A stretch of DNA of 64,000 bases from NCBI GenBank assembly GCA_038234975.1, contig JBBSUK010000002.1:1-64000 (forward strand), written 5' to 3'. Shown piece after piece: positions 17,296 through 30,539 of this stretch; the first letter of the stretch is position 1, and each line of letters begins with the position of its first letter. The notes below the pieces were generated by a model, which saw nothing but the letters and a program-made list of their open reading frames with translations, did not search any database and was not told where the DNA came from. Position numbers and translations under genes: made by a program. Source of the DNA: Schlegelella_A sp038234975. GTDB lineage: Bacteria > Pseudomonadota > Gammaproteobacteria > Burkholderiales > Burkholderiaceae_C.

Positions 17296-17854
17296 GTCGG
17301 CTCGACGTCGCCAATGTCGATCGGATCGAGGCCTCGCAGGAAGGAACGCGTGCCTTCGCCGTCCCACGCCGGATCGTCGCTGCGCAGGCACAGGAAGAAG
17401 CGGTTGCGCGACGCGAGGTCGAAGTCCGGCGCCGAGAAGAGCGGATGGTGCAGCCGCGGCAGGCGGCTGCCGACGAACAGCGCCGCGACCGCCGCCAACG
17501 TGCCGCCGAGGACCGTCATCTCGAAGGTGATCGGGATGAACATCGGCCAGCTGTGCAGGGGCCGCCCGCCGATCACCTCGGGGTAGTCGACGACCGCCGA
17601 GTACCACTGCATGAAATAGGCGCCGAGGCCGCCGACGATGGCGCCGATCAGCGTCGCCGCCGGCACCCGCGACGGCTTGAAGCCGAGCGCGTCGGCGAGG
17701 CCGTCGATCACGAACGGCGAATACGCCTCGGCGTCGGCGTAGCCGGCTTCGCGGGCGCGCCGCGCCGCGTCGACGAGCGCGTCGGCGGTGGCGAACTCGG
17801 CGAGCAGCCCCCACGGCGGCGTCGCCGCTTCGGCGCGATCTGCTGCCACGGCGT

Positions 17855-17858
<4 letters not shown>
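17292..17858 (-). CDS. actD: ACIII subunit ActD (DUF3341)
   Basis: A 188-residue protein with the DUF3341 pattern: a soluble N-terminal alpha/beta part (WGLLAEFATADALVDAA; then the AYSPF segment) followed by two membrane helices around residues 65-85 and 110-130. It is a structural subunit of ACIII with no cofactor. The start is a GTG at 17858, within a GTGA overlap with the actC stop. The start of actE overlaps its own stop. Length and order match ActD of other ACIII operons. Confidence 0.92.
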
Positions 17859-22197
<4,339 letters not shown>

Positions 22198-22216
22198 GGG
22201 GTGCGACGCTGGTTCA

Positions 22217-22855
22217 TCACCGGTGGCAGGTCGAGCAGTCGGTCATGCGCCGGATGCTCTGCAGCGAGACCGAACGTGCCCAACCGTCGGCAACGGGTGG
22301 CTTCGGCGTCATCGAGAACACCTCGGCCGGCGGCCGCAGGTGCGGCCGCGGGTCGCGGTGGCAGTCGAGGCACCACTGCATGAGCAGCGGTGCGCTGCGC
22401 CATTCGAGCGGCATCTGGTCGACGCGGCCATGGCACTCGACGCAGGCGACGCCCTTGGTGATGTGGATGCTGTGGTCGAAGTAGACGAAGTCGGGCAGCT
22501 TGTGCAGCTGCCGCCACGCGATCGGCGTTCCGGCGGTGGCGCTGCGGTGCAGCGGCGCGAGCGCCGGCGCGTCGAGATAGAGCTGGGAGTGGCACGTGAG
22601 GCAGGTGTGCGTGCTCGGCATCCCGGGGAAGGCCGCCGTCTCGACCGTCGTGTGGCAGTAGCGGCAGTCGATGCCGACGTCGCCGACGTGGTGCTTGTGG
22701 CTGAACGGGATCGGCTGCGACTGCGGCTCACCGGTGGCAGAGAACTCGCGCAGCGTCGCGCCCCATACAAGCGCCCCGGCCACCAGCGCCAGGACGATGG
22801 CCAGCATCGCGACCTTGACCGCGAGATTGGCCCGGCGGTCGAAGACTTGCGGCAT
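22217..22855 (-). CDS. actA: ACIII pentaheme cytochrome c ActA
   Basis: A 212-residue cytochrome with one N-terminal membrane helix (about 13-33) and five CxxCH heme sites at 64-68, 85-89, 138-142, 162-166 and 207-211. It collects electrons from ActB and passes them to ActE. It is the first gene of the ACIII-caa3 operon. The 51 bases between dctM and its ATG presumably hold the operon promoter unless transcription continues from the TRAP genes. No strong Shine-Dalgarno sequence is evident. Confidence 0.93.
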   Translation of the reverse strand: MPQVFDRRANLAVKVAMLAIVLALVAGALVWGATLREFSATGEPQSQPIPFSHKHHVGDVGIDCRYCHTTVETAAFPGMPSTHTCLTCHSQLYLDAPALAPLHRSATAGTPIAWRQLHKLPDFVYFDHSIHITKGVACVECHGRVDQMPLEWRSAPLLMQWCLDCHRDPRPHLRPPAEVFSMTPKPPVADGWARSVSLQSIRRMTDCSTCHR

Positions 22856-22906
22856 CTTAAAAGTGGTGGGGACAGCTTGCTAGGGCAATCGGCGTTCCCG
22901 CACCGA

Positions 22907-24223
22907 CTACGGAATCAGCGCGCCGGGCAACCACGTCCCCAGCCCCGGCCACAGCAGCAGCGCCACGAGCACGAGCAGCTCGAGCAGCAGGAACGGCATC
23001 GCGGCGCGGTAGACCTCGGCCAAGGTGATCGCGGGCGGCGCCACCCCCTTCATCACGAACAACAGGAGGCCGAACGGCGGGGTCAGGAAGCTGATCTCCA
23101 TCGTCAGCAGGTACAGCACGCCGAGCCACAGCAGGTCGATGCCGGCGCTCTGCGCCATCGGGATGAACAGCGGCACCGTGATCATCAGCATGCTCACCTG
23201 ATCGACGAAGCAGCCGAGGAACAGCAGGATCAGCACCATGCCGATGACGAGCCCGAAAGGCGACCAGCCGGCGTCGCGAACGACTGCGACGAGCCCGTCG
23301 CTGGCGCCGGAGAACGCGAGCAGTTGCGCGAAGGTGACCGAGGCGACGATGATGAACAGCGTCATGACGCTGACCCGTGCCGTCTCGCGCAGCGAGGTCG
23401 TGAAGTTCGCCCACGTCAGCGACCGGTAGGCGAGCGCGGCAATGGCGGCGGCGACGCAGCCGAGCGCTGCCGATTCGGTCGGCGTGGCGATGCCGGCGAC
23501 GAGGCTGCCGACCACCGCGACGAACACCAGCGACAGCGGCAGGACGTCGACCACGAACGGACGAAAGCGCGCCCAGCCGCGCGCCGCGGGCGCGTCGTCT
23601 CGTGGCGCCTGCAACGGATCGACGACGCAGGCGGCGACGATGTAGCCGCAGAACAGCAGCGCCATCAGCAGCGCCGGCAGGATGCCGGCGACCAGCAGCT
23701 TCGAGATCGAGATGCCGGCCAGGCTGCCGAGGAGCACCGCGAGCGCAGACGGCGGGATCAGCATGGCGATGCCGCCGGTGGCCATGATGGGCCCCATCGC
23801 GATGCGCGGCGAGTAGCCGCGCTTGAGCATCTCGGGCAGCAGCGCGCTGCCGAGCATGGCGGTGTTGGCGAGCGACGAGCCGGAGAGCGCCGCGAACACC
23901 GTGCCGCCGACGACGCTGACGATCGGCAGCCGCCCCGGCAGCTTCGCGATCAGCTTCTCGATCGCGTCGATCGCCCGGAACGCGACGCCGCTGTGCAGCA
24001 GGATTTCGCCCATCAGGATGAAGAGCGGGATCGGCGCGAGCGAATAGTTCGTCAGCGCCGTCACGGAGTTGCGCACCATCTGCAGCAGCCCCGCGTCGCC
24101 GCCCAGGAAGACGAGCGCGCCGATGATGTTGACGGCGAAGAAGGCGAACGCGACCGGCACGCCGAGCAGCAGCAGCGCGCACAGCGGGCCGAGCATCGTC
24201 AGCAGCGCGAGATACCAGGTCAT
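22907..24223 (-). CDS. dctM: TRAP transporter large permease DctM
   Basis: A 438-residue protein with twelve or more hydrophobic helices, matching DctM/GntP-like TRAP permeases. The motifs IPLFILMGEILLHSGVA, ALSGSSLANTAMLGSALLPEM and ATGGIAMLIPPSALAVLLGS are characteristic. It couples sodium influx to uptake of a small organic acid handed over by the DctP protein. It lies 15 bases downstream of dctQ in a standard dctP-dctQ-dctM order. Confidence 0.95.
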   Translation of the reverse strand: MTWYLALLTMLGPLCALLLLGVPVAFAFFAVNIIGALVFLGGDAGLLQMVRNSVTALTNYSLAPIPLFILMGEILLHSGVAFRAIDAIEKLIAKLPGRLPIVSVVGGTVFAALSGSSLANTAMLGSALLPEMLKRGYSPRIAMGPIMATGGIAMLIPPSALAVLLGSLAGISISKLLVAGILPALLMALLFCGYIVAACVVDPLQAPRDDAPAARGWARFRPFVVDVLPLSLVFVAVVGSLVAGIATPTESAALGCVAAAIAALAYRSLTWANFTTSLRETARVSVMTLFIIVASVTFAQLLAFSGASDGLVAVVRDAGWSPFGLVIGMVLILLFLGCFVDQVSMLMITVPLFIPMAQSAGIDLLWLGVLYLLTMEISFLTPPFGLLLFVMKGVAPPAITLAEVYRAAMPFLLLELLVLVALLLWPGLGTWLPGALIP

Positions 24224-24238
24224 GGCGGTGCGCCGAGA

Positions 24239-24751
24239 TCAGGCCGATGCAGCGGCGGCGTCTCGACCACCCGCCAGCCGGCGCACGAACTCGAGCGTGA
24301 GCAGGAGCGCCGAGACGACGACCACGGCATACAACCACCACTCCGCGAACACCAGCGTCTTCAGGACGATGCCGCCGCTCGCCCACGAGCGCCAGGCGAC
24401 GCGAGCGGCATAGACGAGCAGCGTCAGCGACACCGCCAGGCCGAGCGCGTCGGCGGCGACGTGCGCCGCGGCGGCGACGCGCTCCGGCAGCGCCCGAACC
24501 GCAAAGTCGACGCGGACGTGGCCGCCTTGCCGCAGCAGCCATGGCGCGGCGAGGAACGTCGTCGCGAAGAGCGCGTACTCGACGAGCTCGGCGAGCCCGC
24601 GCACCGTGGCGCCGCTGGCGCTGCGGCGCAGGACGTCGAACGTGGTGGCGAGCGCCATCGCCGCGAACACGGCGCCGGCGGCGACGCCGAGCGAGTCGAG
24701 GAAGCGCGCGTAGGCCGTGCGCCTCGCCGCGGCGCCTTCCCCGGAAGCCAT
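24239..24751 (-). CDS. dctQ: TRAP transporter small permease DctQ
   Basis: A 170-residue membrane protein with four helices, the size and topology of DctQ subunits. The segment GHVRVDFAVRALPERV is the conserved DctQ motif between helices 2 and 3. It pairs with DctM to form the transporter. The ATG at 24751 lies eight bases after the dctP stop. The C-terminus is short and Ala-rich. Confidence 0.92.
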   Translation of the reverse strand: MASGEGAAARRTAYARFLDSLGVAAGAVFAAMALATTFDVLRRSASGATVRGLAELVEYALFATTFLAAPWLLRQGGHVRVDFAVRALPERVAAAAHVAADALGLAVSLTLLVYAARVAWRSWASGGIVLKTLVFAEWWLYAVVVVSALLLTLEFVRRLAGGRDAAAASA

Positions 24752-24759
24752 CGCGTGCG

Positions 24760-25731
24760 TCAGCGTGCGAGCAGGCGGCGCAACTCGTCGGCCTGTTGCG
24801 GCGCAGTCTCTTTCACGTAAGCCCAGCCGGCCTCGCGCGCCGTGTTGAGCCACGTCTCGCGATCCTTGCCCTCGAATGTGATGGTCTTGATGCCGGCAGC
24901 CGCCTGTCGCTTCTGGTCGGCGACGTTCAGGGCAGCGTTGTCGGCGTTGGTCGCCTCGATCTCGGTCGCGACGCGCTGCAGCAGCGCCCGCTGCTTGTCG
25001 TTGAGCTTCGTCTTCCAGGTGTCGAGGTTGACCAGGAAGTTGACGTCGACGGCGTAGAAGCCGGGATCGACGCGGTACTTCGTCTTCTCCTGCCAGCCGA
25101 GGTCGAAGATGCCCTGGCTCGGCCAGCCGTAGCCGTCGATGACGTTGCGCTCCAGCGCCGTGTAGACCTCGCCCGGCGCGGTCTGCACGAGGTTGGCGCC
25201 GAGCGCCGTGAAGAAGGCGCGGTAGACCGGCGTGACGCGGATCGTCAGGCCGTGCAGGTCGGGCTTGCCGATCGGCTTGGTGAGGTAGAGGTGGAACGGC
25301 GCACCGTCGCCGACGCGCGCCAGGTACCAGGCGTTGACCTTCTCGTTGTGCAGCTTGTTGAGGTACTCCCAGGCGCCGTTCTTGCGCTGCTCCTGGATCG
25401 TGCGCTCGGCTAGCTTGAGCGCGTCGGCCGCGGGCAGCAGGTTGGTGTAGAAAGCGCCGGTCACGTTGGCGATGTCGACCACGCCGTTCTTCACCGCGTT
25501 GCCGACCTCGAACGGCGGCATCGCCTTCGGCCCGCCGATGTAGTTGATGTGGACGAGGCCCTTGCCCTCGTCGTTGACGCGCTTGATGAAGGCCTCGAAC
25601 GGCTTGGCGAAGGCGCTGCCTTCCTGGAACGCGTTGATGGCGCGCAGCGTCACTTCCTGCGCTGCGGCGAGGCTCGGGGCGACGCACAGTGCCGCGACGG
25701 CCAGCGCCGCCGAGAGGGTCTTCGGGTTCAT
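24760..25731 (-). CDS. dctP: TRAP transporter substrate-binding protein DctP
   Basis: A 323-residue periplasmic binding protein with a cleavable signal peptide ending around AAAQ (residues 22-25). The family pattern is present, including YLTKPIGKPDLHGLTIRV near 150, where an arginine normally salt-bridges the substrate carboxylate, and ALERNVIDGYGWPSQGI near 190. It captures an organic acid or related solute; the ligand cannot be read from sequence. A GGAG ribosome site precedes the ATG. It is the first gene of the dctPQM operon. Confidence 0.92.
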   Translation of the reverse strand: MNPKTLSAALAVAALCVAPSLAAAQEVTLRAINAFQEGSAFAKPFEAFIKRVNDEGKGLVHINYIGGPKAMPPFEVGNAVKNGVVDIANVTGAFYTNLLPAADALKLAERTIQEQRKNGAWEYLNKLHNEKVNAWYLARVGDGAPFHLYLTKPIGKPDLHGLTIRVTPVYRAFFTALGANLVQTAPGEVYTALERNVIDGYGWPSQGIFDLGWQEKTKYRVDPGFYAVDVNFLVNLDTWKTKLNDKQRALLQRVATEIEATNADNAALNVADQKRQAAAGIKTITFEGKDRETWLNTAREAGWAYVKETAPQQADELRRLLAR

Positions 25732-25802
25732 CGATCGATCTCCGGCGGTCGGTTGATCGCGGGGATGCTACCCCTCACGGCGCGTCGGCCCCGCCGGTGA
25801 TG

Positions 25803-26228
25803 TCAGCTCGCGGCGACCTTCCAGTTGAGCGTCTGCGGCTTTGCGCCGACCTTGACCGTGCGCGATTCGGACTTGCCCGCCATCGTCGTCGTGATGCGGA
25901 AGTCGCCCGGCCGGAGCGCGACCATGACGATCGGACCGGCCTGCTCGATCTCGAGCACACTCGTGGAGCCTCGCTTGATCGTCAAGCGATCGGCGATCGC
26001 GTAGTCGCCTGCGGCCGCGCTGTAGACGATCCGCAGGGAGAAGTCGCCCTGCATCCGTTTCATTGCTTCCTGCGATTCGGCGCCTGTCCCGCCGACGACA
26101 TAGCGGATACCGGTCGGTGAGGTGAGAACCTGCGGCATCGCGGACGCGCCCGGGTCGGCGGCGAAGGCGGCGACGGTCGACGCCGCAGCCAGCGCGACGG
26201 TGAGGGCGAACCGGCGGAACTCGGGCAT
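25803..26228 (-). CDS. Small secreted protein of unknown function
   Basis: A 141-residue protein with a signal peptide (hydrophobic 7-22, probable cleavage at AFAAD). The mature part is beta-rich, with TSVLEIEQAGPIVMVALRPGDFRITTTM resembling carboxypeptidase-regulatory-like or transthyretin-like strands. I do not recognise a named family with confidence. It lies 71 bases upstream of dctP on the same strand, but an operon is not certain. It would act in the periplasm. Confidence 0.65.
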   Translation of the reverse strand: MPEFRRFALTVALAAASTVAAFAADPGASAMPQVLTSPTGIRYVVGGTGAESQEAMKRMQGDFSLRIVYSAAAGDYAIADRLTIKRGSTSVLEIEQAGPIVMVALRPGDFRITTTMAGKSESRTVKVGAKPQTLNWKVAAS

Positions 26229-26327
26229 GGCCGAAGGATCGGCGCGCGCTCGGCCGGCGCGGATCAGCGTGCGCCCATCGTTCCTGTCGGACGGCGCCTG
26301 ATCACGCCGCGCGGCAGGCTGCCGCCA

Positions 26328-27131
26328 TCACAGCTTCTCGGTCTCCCCGGCCGCCGGCTGCCAGCGCATCAGCCGCTTCTCTACTCTGCCGACGGTCGCG
26401 TCGAGCGCCAGCGCGAACACCGTCAGCACGAGGATGCCGGCCATCACGGTGTTGATGTCGAACGCGCCCTCGGCCTGCAGGATCAGGTAGCCGACGCCGC
26501 GCGAGCTGCCGAGGTACTCCCCCACCACCGCGCCGACGAACGCCAGGCCGACCGACGTGTGCAGCGAGCTGAAGACCCAGCTCGTCGCGCTCGGCAGGTA
26601 GACGTGGCGCAGCAGCTGCCGGCGCGACGCACCGAGCATGCGCGCGTTGGCGAGCACGACCGGGCTCACTTCCTTGACGCCCTGGTAGACGTTGAAGAAG
26701 ACGATGAAGAACACGAGGGTCACGCCGAGCGCGACCTTGCTGGCGATGCCGAGTCCGAACCAGACGGCGAAGATCGGCGCCAGGATCACCCGCGGCATGC
26801 TGTTGGCGGCCTTGATGTACGGGTCGGCGACGGCGGCGGCGAACGGGCTGAGCGCGAGCCACAGGCCGATCGCGAGGCCCAGGCCGGTGCCGATGGCGAA
26901 CGCGAGCAGCGTCTCGACGAGCGTCACCCACAGGTGCTGGTAGATGTCGCGGTTGACGACGAACCAGTCCCAGATGCGGCCGAAGATCTGCAGCGGCTCG
27001 CCGAAGAAGAACGCCGCCTGCCGGTCGTTGTCGAACATGAAGGGCGGGATCAGCCCCGGCGTGGTCAGCGCGTACCAGGCGACGAACACGGTCACCAGCA
27101 GGGCGAGCTGCCACACACGAAGGTATTTCAT
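26328..27131 (-). CDS. ABC transporter permease (SsuC/TauC-like)
   Basis: A 267-residue inner-membrane permease with six helices of the BPD-transport family. The cytoplasmic coupling loop reads ANARMLGASRRQLLRHVYLP, where Gly and neighbours form the EAA-like motif that docks to the ATPase. It resembles permeases of nitrate/sulfonate/taurine and pyrimidine-precursor importers. Its likely partner ATPase and binding protein lie about 1.3 kb upstream on the same strand, separated by an aminotransferase on the opposite strand. It diverges from that aminotransferase with 42 bases between the starts. Confidence 0.9.
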   Translation of the reverse strand: MKYLRVWQLALLVTVFVAWYALTTPGLIPPFMFDNDRQAAFFFGEPLQIFGRIWDWFVVNRDIYQHLWVTLVETLLAFAIGTGLGLAIGLWLALSPFAAAVADPYIKAANSMPRVILAPIFAVWFGLGIASKVALGVTLVFFIVFFNVYQGVKEVSPVVLANARMLGASRRQLLRHVYLPSATSWVFSSLHTSVGLAFVGAVVGEYLGSSRGVGYLILQAEGAFDINTVMAGILVLTVFALALDATVGRVEKRLMRWQPAAGETEKL

Positions 27132-27173
27132 CGGCGGCGGTGGTCGTCGGAGTCGAAAGGGCAGCGGGAGAGA

Positions 27174-28388
27174 ATGACCGCGATGCTAAGTCCGCGTCCG
27201 AACGCCATGCGCAGTCAGTCGACCGGCGACCCGCCACCGCTGCCCGCGCGCGGCGCGGCGGTCACGCCGTTTCACGCCGGCGCGATCGGCATGCGCGCCT
27301 TCGCCCGCCAGCGCGACGGGCTGCCCGTCTTTCCGATGCATTTCGGCCAGCCGACGGCGGGCATCCCGCGCCTCGCCCGCGAGGCCGCGCACGCGCGGCT
27401 CGACCGCGACGCGAGCGGCTACTGGGAGTCGGCGGCGCTGCGCGAGCGCATCGCCCGTCACTACGGCGACGAGCACGGCATCGACCTCGACCCCCGCCGC
27501 GTGCTCCTCACCGCCGGCGCGAGCGCCGGGCTGGTCGCCGTGTTCACGGCGATGTTCGCCGCCGGCGACCGCGTCGGCGTTGCCAGGCCCGGCTATCCCG
27601 CGTACCGCAACGCGCTCGTCGCGCTCGGCCGCGTGCCGGTGGAGATCGACTGCGGCGCGGCCGCGAACTTCCGACTCGCGCCGGCGATGCTCGACGCGCT
27701 GCCCGAGCCGCTGCACGGCCTCGTCGTCGCGAGCCCCGCCAACCCGACCGGCGCGATGCTGTCGCGCGACGAGCTCGCCGCGCTCGTCGAACGCTGCCGG
27801 AGCAGCCGCACGCGGATCGTCTCCGACGAGATCTACCACGGCATCTCGTTCGGCCGCGCGAGCACCACCGCACTCGCGCTCGACGCCGACGCGATCGTGC
27901 TGAACAGTTTCTCGAAGCTGTTCCGCATGCCGGGCTGGCGGCTGGGCTGGCTGGTCGCGCCCGAGCACTGCGTCGATCGACTCTCGGCCTGTCTCATCAA
28001 CCTATTCCTCACGCCCGCAAGCATCTCGCAGCACGCCGCGCTCGCCGCCTTCGACGACCGCGAGGAGCTCGACGCGTCGGTGGCGCAGTACGCGCACAAC
28101 CGCGCCCGCCTGCTCGAGTCGCTGCCGCGCCTGGGCCTTTCGGGCATCGCCCCGCCCGACGGCGCCTTCTACATCTACGCCGACGTCGGCCACCTCACCG
28201 GCGACAGCCTCGCCTTCTGCCACCGCCTGCTCGACGAGACCGGCATCGCCACCGCGCCCGGCATCGACTTCGACCCGATCGACGGGCACCGCTGGATCCG
28301 CTTCTCGTTCGCGCTCTCCGGCGCCGAGCTCGACGAGGCCCTGGCGCGACTGGAGCCCTGGCTCGCGGCGCAGCCGCGCCTCGGCTGA
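27174..28388 (+). CDS. PLP-dependent class I/II aminotransferase
   Basis: A 404-residue fold-type I enzyme. The PLP lysine is K248 in NSFSKLFRMPGWRLGW. ASPANPTGAMLSRDEL holds the conserved Asn that contacts PLP, and RIVSDEIYHGISF the Asp and Tyr. The C-terminal arginine in HRWIRFSFA binds the substrate carboxylate. Substrate is not predictable. Three in-frame ATGs (27174, 27183, 27207) are possible; the first has a GGGAG just upstream, so spacing favours the first two. It sits between the ATPase (convergent, four bases) and permease (divergent) genes of an ABC importer. Confidence 0.9.
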   Translation: MTAMLSPRPNAMRSQSTGDPPPLPARGAAVTPFHAGAIGMRAFARQRDGLPVFPMHFGQPTAGIPRLAREAAHARLDRDASGYWESAALRERIARHYGDEHGIDLDPRRVLLTAGASAGLVAVFTAMFAAGDRVGVARPGYPAYRNALVALGRVPVEIDCGAAANFRLAPAMLDALPEPLHGLVVASPANPTGAMLSRDELAALVERCRSSRTRIVSDEIYHGISFGRASTTALALDADAIVLNSFSKLFRMPGWRLGWLVAPEHCVDRLSACLINLFLTPASISQHAALAAFDDREELDASVAQYAHNRARLLESLPRLGLSGIAPPDGAFYIYADVGHLTGDSLAFCHRLLDETGIATAPGIDFDPIDGHRWIRFSFALSGAELDEALARLEPWLAAQPRLG

Positions 28389-28392
28389 CGAC

Positions 28393-29205
28393 TCAGGCTG
28401 CGAGCTGCTGCCGATAGCCGGCCAGCACCTCCCCGCGCAGCACCGACCAGATCGCCTCGTGCAGCGCCACGAAGCGCGGCGTGTTGCGCACCTCGGCGAC
28501 GTCGCGCGGCCGCGGCAGGTCGACCGCGAACTCGCCGAGCGGGTGCGACGCCGGCCCGGCCGAGAGCACGACGACGCGGTCCGACAGCGCGATCGCCTCG
28601 TCGAGGTCGTGGGTGATGAAGAGCACCGCCTTCTTCTTCTCCGCCCAGAGCGCGAGCACCTCGTTTTCCATGAGCTGGCGGGTCTGGATGTCGAGCGCGG
28701 AGAAGGGCTCGTCCATCAGGATGAGGTCGGGGTCGAGGGCGAGCGTCTGCGCCAGGCTGACGCGCTTGCGCATGCCGCCCGAGAGCTGGTGCGGGTAGCG
28801 ATCGCCGAAGCCGCCGAGGCCGACGCGGCGCAGCCACGCGTCGGCGGCCGCGGAAGCGTCGGCGTCGCCGCGAAACTCGAGCCCCGCGGCGACGTTGGCG
28901 TGCGCCGAGCGCCACGGCATCAGGCTCTCGGCCTGGAACATGTAGCCGGCGCGGCGGTTGATGCCGGCCAGCGGCTCGCCGAACACGCGCACCGTGCCGG
29001 CGCTCGGTTCGAGCAGGCCGGCGGCGACGTTGAGCAGCGTGCTCTTGCCGCAGCCCGTCGGGCCGACGACGGCGACGAACTCGCCGGCGGCGATCGACAG
29101 CGTGACGTCGCGCACCGCCGTGTAGCCGCGCTCGTCGCGCGCCCGCGGCGCGAACGTGCAGGTCACGGCGTCGAGTTCGAGGGCTGCGCTTGCGCCCGGC
29201 GTCAC
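28393..29205 (-). CDS. ABC transporter ATP-binding protein (SsuB/TauB-like)
   Basis: A 270-residue ATPase. Walker A GPTGCGKS is at 48-55. The Q-loop (MFQAESLMPW), signature LSGGMRKRVSLAQ, Walker B LILMDEP and switch histidine in FITHDLDEA are all present. It powers uptake with the binding protein encoded just upstream. The start is a GTG at 29205 with an AGGAG site seven bases away (29213-29217). Sequence resembles ATPases of nitrate/sulfonate/taurine importers. Confidence 0.93.
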   Translation of the reverse strand: MTPGASAALELDAVTCTFAPRARDERGYTAVRDVTLSIAAGEFVAVVGPTGCGKSTLLNVAAGLLEPSAGTVRVFGEPLAGINRRAGYMFQAESLMPWRSAHANVAAGLEFRGDADASAAADAWLRRVGLGGFGDRYPHQLSGGMRKRVSLAQTLALDPDLILMDEPFSALDIQTRQLMENEVLALWAEKKKAVLFITHDLDEAIALSDRVVVLSAGPASHPLGEFAVDLPRPRDVAEVRNTPRFVALHEAIWSVLRGEVLAGYRQQLAA

Positions 29206-29240
29206 GGCCTTGCTCCTGCGATCGCCCGACGCATCCGGCC

Positions 29241-30272
29241 TCAGGCCTTGCCGAGCTTCGCGTTCGCCCGCTTGGCAAAGTCGTTGGTCCAGATCGCCGG
29301 CAGGTCGACCTTCGCCGACGCCACGGCCGGGTCGATGCTCGCCAGGGCGCGGCGCGCCGTCTCGCCGCCGGCCGGCGGAAACATGCCGTCGGGCGAGAGC
29401 GCGCCCTTGGCGGCGAGGAATGCGTCGACGTAGACGGCGCGGTCGCCGAGCAGGTAGGTCTCGGGAACGGCCTTGATGATGTCGGCGGCGCCGGCCTTCT
29501 GGATCCACCGGTCGGCGCGGACGATCGCGTTGGCGAGCGCCTGCACGGTGCGCGGGTTCTGGTCGATGAAGGTCTGCTGCGTGTAGAGGCACGCGGCCGG
29601 CATCGGCCCGCCGAAGACCCGGTCGGCCTCGGCAACGTTGCGCGTATCGGAAATGATCTTGAGGTCGCCGGAGCGGACCAGCAGCGTGATCACCGGGTCG
29701 AGGTTGGAGATCGCGTCGATCTGCCCGGAGCGCATCGCCGCCACCGCACCGCTGCCGGCACCGACGCCGATGATCGACACGTCGCTCGGCTTCAGCCCCG
29801 CTTTGGCGAGGACGAAGTTGGCGAGCACGTTGGTCGACGACCCGGGGGCGGTGACGCCGAGCTTCTTGCCCTTCAGATCGGCGATCGACTTGTAGTCGGG
29901 CATCGTTTTCGGGTTGACGCCGAGGACGATCTGCGGGGCGCGGCCCTGCAGCACGAAGGCGCGCAGGCGCTGGCCCTTGACCTGCATGTTGATGGTGTGC
30001 TCGAACGCGCCGGACACCACGTCGGCGCTGCCGCCGATCAGCGCCTGCAATGCCCGCGAGCCGCCGGAGAAGTCGGCGATGGTGAGGTCGAGCCCTTCGT
30101 CCTTGAAGTAGCCCTGCGTCTCCGCAATCGTCAGCGGCAGGTAGTACAGCAGGTTCTTGCCGCCGACGGCCAGCGTGAGCTTGGGCTTCTCGAGCGACTG
30201 GGCGCGAACCAGCATCGAAGGCCCGACGAGGCCCGCAGCGGCGAGGGTTTGGACGAGGCGGCGGCGTTGCAT
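29241..30272 (-). CDS. ABC transporter substrate-binding protein (NMT1/SsuA-like)
   Basis: A 343-residue periplasmic binding protein of the NMT1/THI5-like group. The signal peptide begins with arginines (MQRRRLVQTLAAAG) and ends near VRAQ; it is partly Tat-like. GGKNLLYYLPLTIAETQGYF and the GSGAVAAMRSGQIDAISNLDP region are typical of sulfonate, nitrate or pyrimidine-precursor binding proteins. The ATG at 30272 is preferred over 30287 because a GGAGAC site lies seven bases upstream of it. The ATPase gene follows after 35 bases. Confidence 0.9.
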   Translation of the reverse strand: MQRRRLVQTLAAAGLVGPSMLVRAQSLEKPKLTLAVGGKNLLYYLPLTIAETQGYFKDEGLDLTIADFSGGSRALQALIGGSADVVSGAFEHTINMQVKGQRLRAFVLQGRAPQIVLGVNPKTMPDYKSIADLKGKKLGVTAPGSSTNVLANFVLAKAGLKPSDVSIIGVGAGSGAVAAMRSGQIDAISNLDPVITLLVRSGDLKIISDTRNVAEADRVFGGPMPAACLYTQQTFIDQNPRTVQALANAIVRADRWIQKAGAADIIKAVPETYLLGDRAVYVDAFLAAKGALSPDGMFPPAGGETARRALASIDPAVASAKVDLPAIWTNDFAKRANAKLGKA

Positions 30273-30307
30273 GCTTCTTGTCTCCATTTCTGATCGACCG
30301 GTTCCTC

Positions 30308-30330
30308 ATCATACGATAGGATCATCGATA
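30308..30330 (+). promoter_or_regulatory. Near-perfect direct repeat abutting vapB start (possible operator)
   Basis: ATCATACGATA at 30308-30318 and ATCATCGATA at 30321-30330 are repeated with one base missing in the second copy, ending at the A of the vapB ATG. The region is AT-rich compared with its surroundings. VapBC pairs usually repress their own promoter through such repeats, so this is a plausible operator. There is no experimental support here. Confidence 0.4.
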
Positions 30331-30539
30331 TGAACACCGTTACCGTGTCGCCCAAGTTCCAGGTCGTGATCCCGCTCGAGGTCCGACGCCGGATGCGCCT
30401 CGAGCCAGGCGCCAAGCTCGGCGTCGTCGAGTTCAACGGCGGGCTGCGCCTGATGCCGTTGCGGTCGCCGTCGACGCTGCGGGGCATCGCCCGTGGCGTC
30501 GACCCCCGGATCGACGACGAGCCCGATCGCGCGTTGTGA
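30330..30539 (+). CDS. vapB: AbrB-fold antitoxin, VapB/MazE-like
   Basis: A 69-residue DNA-binding antitoxin. The swapped-hairpin AbrB segment is SPKFQVVIPLEVRRRMRLEP near residues 7-26, and the C-terminal tail (from about residue 45) would wrap the toxin. It neutralises the PIN-domain toxin encoded immediately downstream, with which it overlaps by GTGA. Length is normal for the family. The two form a complete type II toxin-antitoxin module. Confidence 0.88.
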   Translation: MNTVTVSPKFQVVIPLEVRRRMRLEPGAKLGVVEFNGGLRLMPLRSPSTLRGIARGVDPRIDDEPDRAL

